Shown here: positions 26,408 to 34,525 of the stretch, in pieces
How the letters are laid out: each line of letters opens with the position of its first letter
Position numbering within the stretch: the stretch's first letter is position 1
DNA from: Nitrospira sp.
GTDB lineage: Bacteria; Nitrospirota; Nitrospiria; Nitrospirales; Nitrospiraceae
Direction: 5' to 3'
NCBI GenBank assembly: GCA_020853775.1
Contig: JADYYH010000010.1
Span: forward strand, 1 to 64,000
Length of the DNA stretch: 64,000 nucleotides
Notes under the pieces: generated by a model
The model's database searches: none
What the model was told of the DNA's origin: nothing
Seen by the model: only the letters and a program-made list of their open reading frames with translations
Translations under genes and position numbers: made by a program

Positions 26408-26560
26408 CCTGCGAGCAGGACGGTCCGTCTCCGACAACGCGAAGACCTCGCCGGTACAGTGAGCACGCTCAGAACCTGCCCACCTCCCTCGCCAGTCGCA
26501 CGACCACGGGAGAGTAGAAATGGGGGAAATGAGAATTGAATTCTGGATCAGGCAAATAGT

Positions 26561-27025
26561 TTAGGCGATCGCCTGTAGTACCCCCCCAGCATTCAGCCGG
26601 AATTTCTTTTCATCAAAGTCTTCAATGACAAAAGAAATTCCCCAATTATCATGGAAGTGGACGGTCACGAGATGAACTTTTATTTTTTGTGCCCGCGCCT
26701 TCTTATAGACTTCCAGAGCGGAGGGGGTGAGATCCGGTTTCCGAGTGATCCCGAATGTCTTTCCTTTGACTTCATAAATCTCCAACTGTCCCGACTCATC
26801 GCATCTATAGAGGTCGATGCGCTTCCAGAAAGTCTTTAAGAAGGTGTTCTCCTTCGTGGGAAGCCCGGGTTCCCTTCGAAAATCGTAACCTTTGGTCCTT
26901 CTCGCCCCATAGTGATGCTTCGCGAGCAACTCGGCGACATCGCCACGCCAGTTATATGCCTCTTTGAGATTGTAAATTTTCTTCGGTTCGGGAACGACGC
27001 TGGATTCGACTGCTGGCAGCTTCAT
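26561..27025 (-). CDS. Orphan protein with a PD-(D/E)XK-like motif
   Basis: This 154-residue soluble protein starts at the ATG 27025, where GGAGGGATC gives a strong binding site (a longer start 7 codons upstream has none). D71 in KRIDLYRC and E85-V-K87 in YEVKGK are spaced like the catalytic residues of PD-(D/E)XK nucleases. The following AQKIKVHLVTVHF would form a core strand. No helicase or methylase partner is nearby. Codon use and base composition are visibly more A/T-rich than in flanking genes, suggesting acquisition. The nuclease assignment is an inference from the motif alone. Confidence 0.7.
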   Translation of the reverse strand: MKLPAVESSVVPEPKKIYNLKEAYNWRGDVAELLAKHHYGARRTKGYDFRREPGLPTKENTFLKTFWKRIDLYRCDESGQLEIYEVKGKTFGITRKPDLTPSALEVYKKARAQKIKVHLVTVHFHDNWGISFVIEDFDEKKFRLNAGGVLQAIA

Positions 27026-27510
27026 ATAAGATCCCTCCATACCCAAGTTTGTCCCTGGCCCTCCGCTCGGTCAATTCATAACGGCTTTCGAACGCTCCGG
27101 AAAACTTGCACCTGGTTGACATAGTGCTGCGGCGAAACAAAGGGGTCGGGAGTATTTTTATCTGAGTCAACCATTACCGTCTGTTGGCACGGGAGGCGCC
27201 GCTGAGAGCAAAGCGACGGGATTTTCACAGACATACCACACAATCCATACAGTCATTCCTGCCATGCAAGGGAGTGAAAACTGATACTGGTAGTGTCAAC
27301 GGCATAATCTTCGAACGCCACACGACGCCCTATTGATCGAATCATTTCCTGCCTTCTCTCGATCACCCCGCTCGTCTCCCCTTGTCTTGTTACCGTCGTT
27401 CCTGTAGAAAGCGGCAGTTCTATGCCACATTGTGTGGCTCACCATCGATACGCACTCGCTGTCGCAATTGCCTTGACGCAAGCTCGGACTGTCTTGATAC
27501 AAGCCGGAGT
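27026..27510. other. A/T-richer gap carrying the left direct repeat
   Basis: No credible gene is seen in these 485 bp. The stretch contains the left copy of an 88-bp direct repeat (27213-27300) and the region just before the DUF4258 gene. Frames here lack binding sites and encode Arg/Ser-rich sequence. Confidence 0.55.
27213..27300 (+). repeat. Direct repeat, left copy
   Basis: This 88-bp stretch aligns with 28230-28317 at about 80% identity without gaps except at the far end. A 20-nt core, TACAGTCATTCCTGCCATGC, is identical. Most differences are transitions. The two copies bracket the DUF4258/DUF2283 gene pair. Confidence 0.75.
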
Positions 27511-27765
27511 ATGATTTACGATTTGACGAACCATGCGCGTGAAAGTTTACGGAAACGCCCCATCATCCGGTTGGGGTGGATCGAGAGCGTGCTGCAAAAT
27601 CCTGACCTTATCGAGCCAGACCCTGTAGATAGTGAGTTGGAACATCGTCTCGGGCGCATTCATGAGTATGATGGACGTGTGTTGCGCATAATCGTCAAGA
27701 AAGGCACGACCCCACTCCGAATCATTACACTATATTTCGATCGCAAGATGAGGAGACAACTATGA
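27511..27765 (+). CDS. DUF4258 protein, possible toxin
   Basis: This 84-residue protein begins MIYDLTNHARESLRKRPIIR and contains GWIESVLQNPDLIEPDP and VLRIIVKKGTTPLRIITLYF followed by DRKMRRQL. This is the DUF4258 pattern: an early His-x-x-Arg-like motif, a helical VLxNP segment and a final beta hairpin with the DR pair. The stop overlaps the DUF2283 start (ATGA). Such pairs are common and treated as candidate toxin-antitoxin modules of RelE-like fold, which is an inference. The frame extends upstream but only the part from 27511 resembles the family. Confidence 0.82.
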   Translation: MIYDLTNHARESLRKRPIIRLGWIESVLQNPDLIEPDPVDSELEHRLGRIHEYDGRVLRIIVKKGTTPLRIITLYFDRKMRRQL

Positions 27766-27986
27766 GGCTCAAAGTCGATGAAGACGCCGATGCATTGCAC
27801 CTTCAATTGGTCGACGTCCCGGTGGAAGAGTCCGAGGAGGTGGCACCCGGAGTGATTGTAGACTTTGACAAGTCCAATCAGGTGGTTGGCATCGAAGTGC
27901 TCTACCTTTCAAAACGACCACAGCCGGTGAACCTGATGGATTTTCAGTTTGAGACTCATCCAAAAAAATTGGCTTCGGCTGGCTGA
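27762..27986 (+). CDS. DUF2283 protein, possible antitoxin
   Basis: This 74-residue acidic protein begins MRLKVDEDADALHLQLVDVP and has the DUF2283 core VIVDFDKSNQVVGIEVLYLS. It overlaps the DUF4258 gene by 4 bp and starts after a good AGGAG. DUF2283 proteins regularly accompany DUF4258 proteins. I infer that this is the neutralising partner, but no toxin activity is shown by sequence. Confidence 0.88.
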   Translation: MRLKVDEDADALHLQLVDVPVEESEEVAPGVIVDFDKSNQVVGIEVLYLSKRPQPVNLMDFQFETHPKKLASAG

Positions 27987-28229
27987 GCGTGTACGCGTTA
28001 TCGCTCGTCCGATACCGCCGGTACTGACATCCCTGAGAACTCTTCCGAAGTCTCTACCTGCCAGCCTGTCGGTTCGAAGCATAAACGTTGAGACGAGCGA
28101 GGTCAGCTGGTCCGAGACTGCTCGCTACACCCAAATGATCGCAAACTTCGATGACGTTCTACGCCTCACGCCCATGGTAACCACTTCTTCATCGCCCACC
28201 ATCCTGACCGCTCACGAGAGAAGAGAACA

Positions 28230-28317
28230 GCGGCGGGGGCTTCACAAACACACCACGCAGTCCGTACAGTCATTCCTGCCATGCGAGGGAGTGAACACTG
28301 ACGCCGGTAGCGTCCGA
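28230..28317 (+). repeat. Direct repeat, right copy
   Basis: This is the right copy of the repeat at 27213-27300, starting 244 bp after the DUF2283 stop. It is more G/C-rich than the left copy at most variable positions. The rest of the 360-bp gap 27987-28346 has no credible gene. Confidence 0.75.
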
Positions 28318-28346
28318 CCTGCTCGAACAGCAGGCTGCCCAAGCGC

Positions 28347-28511
28347 TCAACCGGCCTTGCGGTATTCTTGCGGTTGCGGCTGATTGAGCGGTTCAGCATC
28401 CCAATCCGGCTCTTCATCACCTCTCATGGGAATGCTCTCTTGAGTGACTGAAGCCCAGATAGCGATGGCACAAAACAGGATCGTCAACGCGATGAGGAAG
28501 TAAACAGGCAT
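28347..28511 (-). CDS. Small single-helix membrane protein
   Basis: This 54-residue protein starts MPVYFLIALTILFCAIAIWA, a membrane helix, followed by a polar Pro/Gln/Glu-rich cytoplasmic or periplasmic tail (SIPMRGDEEPDWDAEPLNQP). The ATG at 28511 is chosen because AGGAGG lies five nt upstream; a start 12 codons earlier has none. The family and function are unknown to me. Confidence 0.75.
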   Translation of the reverse strand: MPVYFLIALTILFCAIAIWASVTQESIPMRGDEEPDWDAEPLNQPQPQEYRKAG

Positions 28512-28690
28512 GATGACCTCCTCTGTTCCTGGTTGTCCTATTCTCACGCTACACCTGCCGTCGAATAGGGGCTACAAGGTAAAGACCTAGGTTATGCGTG
28601 GAATATCCCTGTAGTATGAACAAGGGTAGCGACCTCGCCTGAAAGGCCTTGCCGGCCCCATCCCCTGACGGCGGCCTTGGCTGACTTCAC

Positions 28691-29737
28691 ATGACGGCAG
28701 ACACTTCATCTCCATCCATCCTGAGCCCACGCGAGATCCGGCTCCATCTGCTGGGAGTGGCCCTGATGCTGGGCTTGCTTGGGCTGTGGTACTGGTCTTC
28801 AACCGGAGCGCGGGTCGTCCCGACACTCATCGAGCTGCTCAAGGACGATGATCCGTCCACACGAATTGTCGCGGCCGAACAGTTGGGGCACATCGGCCCC
28901 GCGGCGCGATCGGCCGTCCCGCAACTATTGAGCCAGGCCATGCAGGACGGCAGTCAACATGCCAATACCACCGCCGCCGCCGCGCTGAAGTGGATCGATT
29001 TGACGACAGCTCGTCGCGTCATGACCTATTTCATTCCGCGGCTTCACGATGCGGACGTGCAGCAACGTCGCACCGCCTGCGCGGTGATCGGCAGCCTGGG
29101 CCCGATCGCCAAACCGGCGGTACCCGCACTGCTGGCCGCCGCGCATGATCCCGATGCGCTCTTACGCCGCAACGTCCTCACCGCATTGGCGAGCATCGGC
29201 ATTCCGTCTCCCCCGATCGGCGCCGCCCTTCTCGATGGACTACGCGATTCCTCTTCGCTCGTGCGCCAAACGGCGGTGGCTCAGTTTGCTTTTACGGTGC
29301 CGTTGTCCGCTGATGCGGTGGCCGCTCTGACACCGATCCTGAACGATCCGGACAAGGGAATCGCCACGCTCGCGCGGACGGCCTTGGACAAACCGAGAGC
29401 CGGAGATGCATCCCACATCGAATCCCTGGGCATGATGCTGGGACATTCCTCTGCACGCGACTATGCGTTGCACCAACTGGCCCAATTGGGCCCGGCGGCC
29501 AGCGACGCCCTGCCGCCGGTGCTTGCCCTGCTGGAGGATGAACGTCCCCTGATTCGCTATCTGGCCGCCGAAACCCTCGGCGGGATGGGGGTTGCCGCCA
29601 AGCAAGCCCTGGCGACCTTGCAACACCATCAGGACTCCGACCCCGTCGTCCGCGCGGCCGTCTCCGAAGCCATGAACGCAATCGAATCCGGAGCGGTGGC
29701 CAACGTCGACCCGTTGACGAAGGAGCTGCCACGGTGA
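28691..29737 (+). CDS. Membrane-anchored HEAT-repeat protein
   Basis: This 348-residue protein has one N-terminal transmembrane helix (about 19-37, LLGVALMLGLLGLWYW). At least seven HEAT-like helical repeats follow, with recurring patterns such as IVAAEQLGHIGPAARSAVPQ, GPIAKPAVPALLAAAHDPDA and RYLAAETLGGMGVAAKQALA. Such solenoids bind other proteins, and the exposed domain is probably periplasmic. No phycobilin-lyase residues are recognised. It overlaps the next gene by 4 bp (GTGA), forming an operon with a four-helix membrane protein. Confidence 0.88.
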   Translation: MTADTSSPSILSPREIRLHLLGVALMLGLLGLWYWSSTGARVVPTLIELLKDDDPSTRIVAAEQLGHIGPAARSAVPQLLSQAMQDGSQHANTTAAAALKWIDLTTARRVMTYFIPRLHDADVQQRRTACAVIGSLGPIAKPAVPALLAAAHDPDALLRRNVLTALASIGIPSPPIGAALLDGLRDSSSLVRQTAVAQFAFTVPLSADAVAALTPILNDPDKGIATLARTALDKPRAGDASHIESLGMMLGHSSARDYALHQLAQLGPAASDALPPVLALLEDERPLIRYLAAETLGGMGVAAKQALATLQHHQDSDPVVRAAVSEAMNAIESGAVANVDPLTKELPR

Positions 29738-30234
29738 CCGATATCGCACAGCAACAGTCCCCTCGACTCCGGATGATGGCGCGGGTGGGCGTCTGGATCA
29801 GTCTGCTCGGCGGATTGCTCCTTCCCTGGATCATCATGCTGGCGGTAGAGATCCTCGTTCGTGCGATTCCCTACCCACGAGCCTGGCGGTCATTCACCTT
29901 GCATCTCTTTGCCCCCGGCTACAATTTGTTCTTAGTCGGGATACTGACGGCGCTGCCCTTCGTGATCCTGGCGGTGCTCATCCTGTTCCACCTCGGGGCC
30001 GCCGCGGCGCACAACGCCCTGATTGCCCACCGGCGGGCGCTTGGCCTCCTCTCGGCGGGAGTGAGCATGGTCCTCATCGCCGGCTGGGTCCATGTGGAGG
30101 TGCTCATCCATCCCGATGCGCAGGGAGCGCTCGCCTACTTCTACCTGCCGATCCTCTTGCTCATGATTCTGCCCTTCGGGTATGGGCTCGGGCGGGCGTT
30201 GGCCAAAGCCTTCTTGCCCAGGTTGTCGTCCTGA
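29734..30234 (+). CDS. Four-helix membrane protein of unknown function
   Basis: This 166-residue protein starts at a GTG overlapping the HEAT gene stop. It has four hydrophobic segments (about 19-40, 62-88, 100-120 and 136-155). The first two are separated by a short basic loop. I see no catalytic motif. It is translationally coupled to the HEAT-repeat gene and is likely to act with it at the membrane. Confidence 0.8.
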   Translation: MTDIAQQQSPRLRMMARVGVWISLLGGLLLPWIIMLAVEILVRAIPYPRAWRSFTLHLFAPGYNLFLVGILTALPFVILAVLILFHLGAAAAHNALIAHRRALGLLSAGVSMVLIAGWVHVEVLIHPDAQGALAYFYLPILLLMILPFGYGLGRALAKAFLPRLSS

Positions 30235-30245
30235 CGCTCACGGGC

Positions 30246-30273
30246 TGGACAGCATCGGCAGCGTGAGTATAAT
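30246..30273 (+). promoter_or_regulatory. Promoter of the CsgG/FlgO-like gene
   Basis: -35 TGGACA, a 16-bp spacer and a perfect -10 TATAAT. Only 7 nt separate the -10 from the ATG of a 10-codon frame at 30281, so the mRNA probably starts at or just before that codon. Confidence 0.7.
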
Positions 30274-30280
30274 GTGGACC

Positions 30281-30313
30281 ATGCGTCACGTGACCGTACA
30301 CGGGTGCCGATGA
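30281..30313 (+). CDS. Possible leaderless 10-codon leader peptide
   Basis: ATG 30281 begins the peptide MRHVTVHGCR, whose TGA stop overlaps the ATG of the downstream CsgG/FlgO-like gene as ATGA. The main gene has no ribosome binding site of its own, so translation of this short frame could deliver ribosomes to it. The reading frame is too short to be sure; support comes from the promoter position and the exact overlap. Confidence 0.35.
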   Translation: MRHVTVHGCR

Positions 30314-31290
30314 TTCGTCTCTTACCCTGCCTCATCCTGCTTGTCCTCTGCCATTCCACGTCCCTGGCTGCCTCCAAGTATGAGGACAGCGTCAAAGAAC
30401 TCGCCGAAGGGGTGGCGGCCGAGGCGATCAAGATGAAAAAGTCGCGGCTCGCGCTGTTGGACTTTGTGGACAGCAAAGGCGACGTGACGCCCATCGGCCA
30501 ATTCCTGGCGGAAGAGTTGGCCACCCATCTGCTGGTGGCTGGAGAGCTCAAAGTGGTCGATCGCAAGCTGCTGATCGCCACGATGGAAAAGCACCAGCTG
30601 ACCCATCTCGATACGTCGCAAGCTAAAGCGGCCAAGAAAGTCGCCAAGGCCCTGCGCGCCGACCTCTACGTGACCGGCGCCTACCTGGAGATTCCTGAGG
30701 GCATTCAGGTCACCGCCAAACTGATCGGGCCCTATACGGTCTACCCCGTCGGCGCGTCACGGACCATCGTCCCGAAATCCGGCCCCTTGGCAGCCCTGCT
30801 CAAACAGGCCGCCGCACCCACGGCCGCGCCCACGGCCGGAGTAGTGGTGAAGGAACCCGCTCCGGTCCTGAGCGCCCATGAAAACGAACTGTACAAGGTC
30901 ACGATTCTGAGCATGACACGGCAGGACGATCTGATCGGCCTTGATCTCTTATTCACCAACCGCACGACGCATCCGGTCAAAATCGGCTGCCAGCTTCTCG
31001 ACACCTATCTGCTGGATGAGCACGGGGAGCAGTGGAAACAGGATGTCGCACAGAACCGAGAAGGCCTCTGCACGCGCGGAATGGAGCTGACCCCCAAACG
31101 ACAGCAGCATGCGAGCCTCTCGTTCCTGGCTACCGATAAGCCCCCGACAGGCCCGATCAGCTTGCATTACCATGAAACCTCCCCCAGAGCGGATCGGATC
31201 ATTACCCTGGACGGACTCAAAATCGACTCTGCGCCGGTCGCCGAATCGGGCGCCCCGGCCACGCAAGAATCAACGCCCCCCACACCGTAG
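30310..31290 (+). CDS. Secreted CsgG/FlgO-like protein
   Basis: This 326-residue protein starts at the ATG 30310 with a signal peptide (MIRLLPCLILLVLCHSTSLA). The first domain (about 25-150) has LALLDFVDSKGDVTPIGQFL, EELATHLLVAGELKVVDRKL and RADLYVTGAYLE, the FlgO/CsgG pattern seen in outer-membrane assembly proteins. An Ala/Pro/Thr linker and a C-terminal beta-rich domain of unknown type follow (about 185-310), ending in a Pro-rich tail. The function is unknown; a periplasmic or outer-membrane accessory role is likely. There is no binding site before the ATG. Confidence 0.82.
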   Translation: MIRLLPCLILLVLCHSTSLAASKYEDSVKELAEGVAAEAIKMKKSRLALLDFVDSKGDVTPIGQFLAEELATHLLVAGELKVVDRKLLIATMEKHQLTHLDTSQAKAAKKVAKALRADLYVTGAYLEIPEGIQVTAKLIGPYTVYPVGASRTIVPKSGPLAALLKQAAAPTAAPTAGVVVKEPAPVLSAHENELYKVTILSMTRQDDLIGLDLLFTNRTTHPVKIGCQLLDTYLLDEHGEQWKQDVAQNREGLCTRGMELTPKRQQHASLSFLATDKPPTGPISLHYHETSPRADRIITLDGLKIDSAPVAESGAPATQESTPPTP

Positions 31291-31325
31291 GTCACGACGT
31301 CCCATCACTCGCACAGGAAACCACC

Positions 31326-32120
31326 ATGATTAAACAAGTCTTGTCGATAGCTGGTTCGGATTCAGGCGGAGGCGCAGGCATTCAGGCAGATCTGAAGGCC
31401 ATGTCGGCCAATGGCGTCTATGCCATGTCGGTCATCACGGCCATCACGGCCCAGAATACGGAAGAGGTCGCCGACGTGTTCGAATTGCCCACGTCGATCA
31501 TCGCCGCTCAACTCGATGCCATCTTCGACGATTTTGACGTGGCGGCGGTAAAAACCGGCATGCTCTCGTCCGCAGAGATTATCCAAGCCGTCGTGAAACT
31601 GTTGAAACCCCAGCAGGTGAAAAATCTCGTGGTGGACCCGGTCATGATCGCGAAAGGCGGACAACCGCTGTTGAAGCCGGATGCCATCGATACCCTCAAG
31701 AGCATGCTCTTCCCGCTGGCCTTGCTCGTGACGCCCAACGTCCATGAAGCGCAGCAGCTTTCTGGGATCGAGATTACCTCATTGGCCGACGCCCGCCGGG
31801 CCGCCAAGATCATCCATCAATTCGGTTGCGCCCATGTCCTCATCAAGGGAGGCCATCTGCAAAAAGATCGCGGAACGGATCTTCTCTATGACGGGCGGTT
31901 CTTCAACATCTTTAAGGGTGAATTCATCGACACGCCCCATACGCATGGCACCGGGTGTACCTTCGCCTCGGCCATTGCCGCGCATCTCGCCCGGGGCAAA
32001 AGTGTCCCGGACGCCGTTCAAACCGCCAAGACCTATCTCACTGAGGCCATCAGGCATAGCCTGGCCATCGGCCATGGCAAAGGTCCGACCAATCACTTTT
32101 ACTTTTTGAACCAGGGTTAA
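31326..32120 (+). CDS. thiD: Hydroxymethylpyrimidine (phosphate) kinase ThiD
   Basis: ThiD phosphorylates HMP and HMP-P to HMP-PP for thiamine synthesis. The 264-residue protein is a ribokinase-fold enzyme with N-terminal LSIAGSDSGGGAGIQADLKA, the substrate loop around VKTGMLSS and the C-terminal anion hole/catalytic motif HGTGCTFASAIAAHL. Its length is normal. It is separated by 35 bp from the upstream gene and by 5 bp from a 12-helix membrane protein, so the latter is likely cotranscribed. TenA, which produces HMP, is encoded 5 kb upstream. Confidence 0.95.
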   Translation: MIKQVLSIAGSDSGGGAGIQADLKAMSANGVYAMSVITAITAQNTEEVADVFELPTSIIAAQLDAIFDDFDVAAVKTGMLSSAEIIQAVVKLLKPQQVKNLVVDPVMIAKGGQPLLKPDAIDTLKSMLFPLALLVTPNVHEAQQLSGIEITSLADARRAAKIIHQFGCAHVLIKGGHLQKDRGTDLLYDGRFFNIFKGEFIDTPHTHGTGCTFASAIAAHLARGKSVPDAVQTAKTYLTEAIRHSLAIGHGKGPTNHFYFLNQG

Positions 32121-32125
32121 CGACT

Positions 32126-33415
32126 ATGAGTCGAGGGCTTGGATCGTCACTCTCGTTTCTGCTGACCGGATGGGGCTGGCTGCTGCTGACCTCGCTGTTG
32201 GGACTCGCGTCATTTGGAGGCATCGTACGGGGAGGCCCGCTTCCCTCCGGCCTGCGCCTGTTGCACGTGCACGGAGTGCTGATCGGCGGGTTGCTCCAAG
32301 TGATGACCGGCCTGGCGATCGCGGCACATGATCTGGCCAGCCATGAGGGTAAACGGACGACCCACCGGCTGCTGTTTCTCAGCATGAATCTGGCGGCCCT
32401 GGGGTTTGCTGTCGGAGCCTGGTTGCGAAATCCCACGGTGACTCTGGGCGCAGGCTTCCTGCTGGCCGCACTCTTTGTTCCGATGGCCCGCCGGATGATG
32501 ACCGGGCTACGGAGTTGCTCAGGCTGGACACCGCTGTCACATGTCTATTTCGGCATCAGCTTCGCCGGACTGTTCGGCAGCCTAGTCGTGGGAGGCCTGC
32601 TCGCCGATGCCTGGTATCCCACCTGGCACGGCATTCTCCGTCTCGGCCATCTCCATGCAAGCCTGTTGCTGTTCCTCACACTTGGAACAGTCGGGACGAT
32701 CCAACTGGTGCTCCCACTGATGGTTCGTCACCCCCTACGCAGCGCAGGATTGGGGCAGGTGGTCATGCTGCTTCTGCCGGCCTCCGCCGCCGGCTTGATC
32801 ACGGGGTTTGTGTTGTCCTCGGTCCAGATACAGTTGGCCGCGGGAAGCATTCTCCTGGTCACGCTGGCGCTGTGCTGCATCAACCTGCTGCGCACGTGGA
32901 GCCAGGCAGGACAGCCTGGTGCCGCTGCCACGGACCATCTCCTTACGGCATTGACCTTCCTGATGATTATGACCGGAATCGGCTTGGCACTCGGGATCAA
33001 TGTGTTATGGACACCGCCGGCCATGCCCTATGGCACGCTGCATCTGGTTGCCTATACGCACACGGCGTTCCTCGGATTTCTCCTACAAAGCATGGTCGGT
33101 GCACTGTCTTTCGCCCTCCCGCCCCTGCTTGCCGCCTCGCGGATCGCGAATCAAAAAAAGCGGGGACCCTATCGCGAGGAGCTTGAACGCATCATGAATC
33201 GTTGGCGTGCGGCACAGGTGGCCACCGTAAGTTTTGGCTCCTTGGGGTTAGTGCTCGTCGCCTCGTTGACCTGGAATCTGCCCCTTTCATCACCCTGGAT
33301 TCAAACGGGCACATGGATAAGCTTGGGGCTGTTGCTGCTTCACTTCACCATGGTCACCATAAAAATCGCACAGGCAACCGGTGCTCAGCCGTGGCATGAA
33401 GGAACGACGAAATAA
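32126..33415 (+). CDS. Twelve-helix membrane protein with paired histidines
   Basis: This 429-residue protein has about twelve predicted transmembrane helices. Histidine pairs sit inside helices 2 (LHVHG), 6 (GHLHASL) and 10 (LHLVAYTH). Helix count and histidine placement recall subunit I of haem-copper oxidases and NO reductase, where helices 2 and 10 bind haem. The CuB histidine pair of helix 7 is absent. It may be a haem-binding relative without the binuclear centre, an inference from pattern only. It starts 5 bp after thiD. No oxidase subunits are nearby. Confidence 0.75.
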   Translation: MSRGLGSSLSFLLTGWGWLLLTSLLGLASFGGIVRGGPLPSGLRLLHVHGVLIGGLLQVMTGLAIAAHDLASHEGKRTTHRLLFLSMNLAALGFAVGAWLRNPTVTLGAGFLLAALFVPMARRMMTGLRSCSGWTPLSHVYFGISFAGLFGSLVVGGLLADAWYPTWHGILRLGHLHASLLLFLTLGTVGTIQLVLPLMVRHPLRSAGLGQVVMLLLPASAAGLITGFVLSSVQIQLAAGSILLVTLALCCINLLRTWSQAGQPGAAATDHLLTALTFLMIMTGIGLALGINVLWTPPAMPYGTLHLVAYTHTAFLGFLLQSMVGALSFALPPLLAASRIANQKKRGPYREELERIMNRWRAAQVATVSFGSLGLVLVASLTWNLPLSSPWIQTGTWISLGLLLLHFTMVTIKIAQATGAQPWHEGTTK

Positions 33416-33453
33416 CCGCGATCGCATCCCGGATCGCCAGAACGACTGACCCT

Positions 33454-34254
33454 ATGGAAGAAGCGCTGTCATTTCGTGATCAGGCCGGCAACCGGATTGG
33501 GGCCGTGCTCGACAAACCGCAGCACACCACCGACTCGATCGCGGTGCTCTGCCATGGCTTTTTGTCCCACAAGAACAGCACCAGCAACCAAGCCCTGGCT
33601 GAGCTTTTACAACAACGCGGCATCGCCACGCTCCGTTTCGACTGTTTCGGCCATGGTGACAGCGAGGGGCCCTTTGCCAAACTGACGACCAGTATTGGAG
33701 TGGCTCAGGCGCACGCCGCGCTGACCTATGTCATGACCCGAGGCTACCGTCGACTGGCACTCGTCGGGTCCAGTTTCGGTGGCCTTCTCTCAATCCTCGC
33801 CGCCGCTGAGTGGACAGACTTGCACCACTCTGCGCCGGCGAATCATCCACCGCTCGCCTGCCTCGCACTCAAATGCCCGGTCGTTGATTTCGGCGAAGAG
33901 CTTCGCTTAGAGCTGGGGGAAGACGGACTGCATGAGTGGCAACGGACAAACACGATCCCGGATTTGCATGGAGGGCCTTCACGCCTCCCCCTTGACTATG
34001 CCTTCTACGAGGATTGCCTCAACCGCATCGCCTATGAACCGGCGCGCACCATTACCGCACCGACCTTGATCGTCCAAGGGGATCATGACGAGTATGTTCC
34101 CCTGCACCAAAGCCAACGGCTGTACGCCTCATTGGCAGGCCCCAAGCACCTGGACATTCTTCCCGGCGCTGATCACCGATTCACCAACCCGTCCGACTTC
34201 CAGCGCATGCTGGCATTGCTTACGGATTGGGTGGCTGCTCCTCCGACAGCCTAA
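33454..34254 (+). CDS. Cytoplasmic alpha/beta hydrolase (serine aminopeptidase S33-like)
   Basis: This 266-residue protein shows the hydrolase fold: AVLCHGFLSHKNS (oxyanion region), nucleophile elbow GSSFGG (Ser about 113), acid in QGDHDEYVP and base in ADHRFTNP. It has no signal peptide. The closest general pattern is the S33/BAAT-like or acyl-esterase group, and the substrate is unknown. It follows the membrane protein by 38 bp and is the last gene before a sigma-54 promoter. Confidence 0.87.
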   Translation: MEEALSFRDQAGNRIGAVLDKPQHTTDSIAVLCHGFLSHKNSTSNQALAELLQQRGIATLRFDCFGHGDSEGPFAKLTTSIGVAQAHAALTYVMTRGYRRLALVGSSFGGLLSILAAAEWTDLHHSAPANHPPLACLALKCPVVDFGEELRLELGEDGLHEWQRTNTIPDLHGGPSRLPLDYAFYEDCLNRIAYEPARTITAPTLIVQGDHDEYVPLHQSQRLYASLAGPKHLDILPGADHRFTNPSDFQRMLALLTDWVAAPPTA

Positions 34255-34476
34255 CTTCGCTCCATTCCCCAACCAGCGCACCAAGAAGTGTTAGACCAGA
34301 GGACGCTGCCCCGTCTGCTTCGCATCCAGTGGCACGTGAGAGGAGGATCGAAGGCATTCTCCTGCACCCACTGCTCCAACTTGCACAACGAAAAAACAAC
34401 GAACACTATCGCGCAGCGCGAATCTTTGCAAAATGGCTCGTGACGCGGCTTTCTGACGTTCGCAGGAATTTCTTGC

Positions 34477-34492
34477 TGGCATGCCGGTTGCT
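34477..34492 (+). promoter_or_regulatory. Sigma-54 (-24/-12) promoter
   Basis: The sequence TGGCATGCCGGTTGCT has GG and GC dinucleotides exactly 12 bp apart and matches the consensus TGGCAC-N5-TTGCA well. The predicted start is about 20 nt before the AGGAGG-like site (CGGAGGAA) and ATG 34526 of the BACON-repeat gene. Upstream there is an A-rich tract near 34389-34406. The gap 34255-34476 contains no gene. Confidence 0.8.
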
Positions 34493-34525
34493 CATCCAGC
34501 GCCTCGAAATTCCGGAGGAACCATC

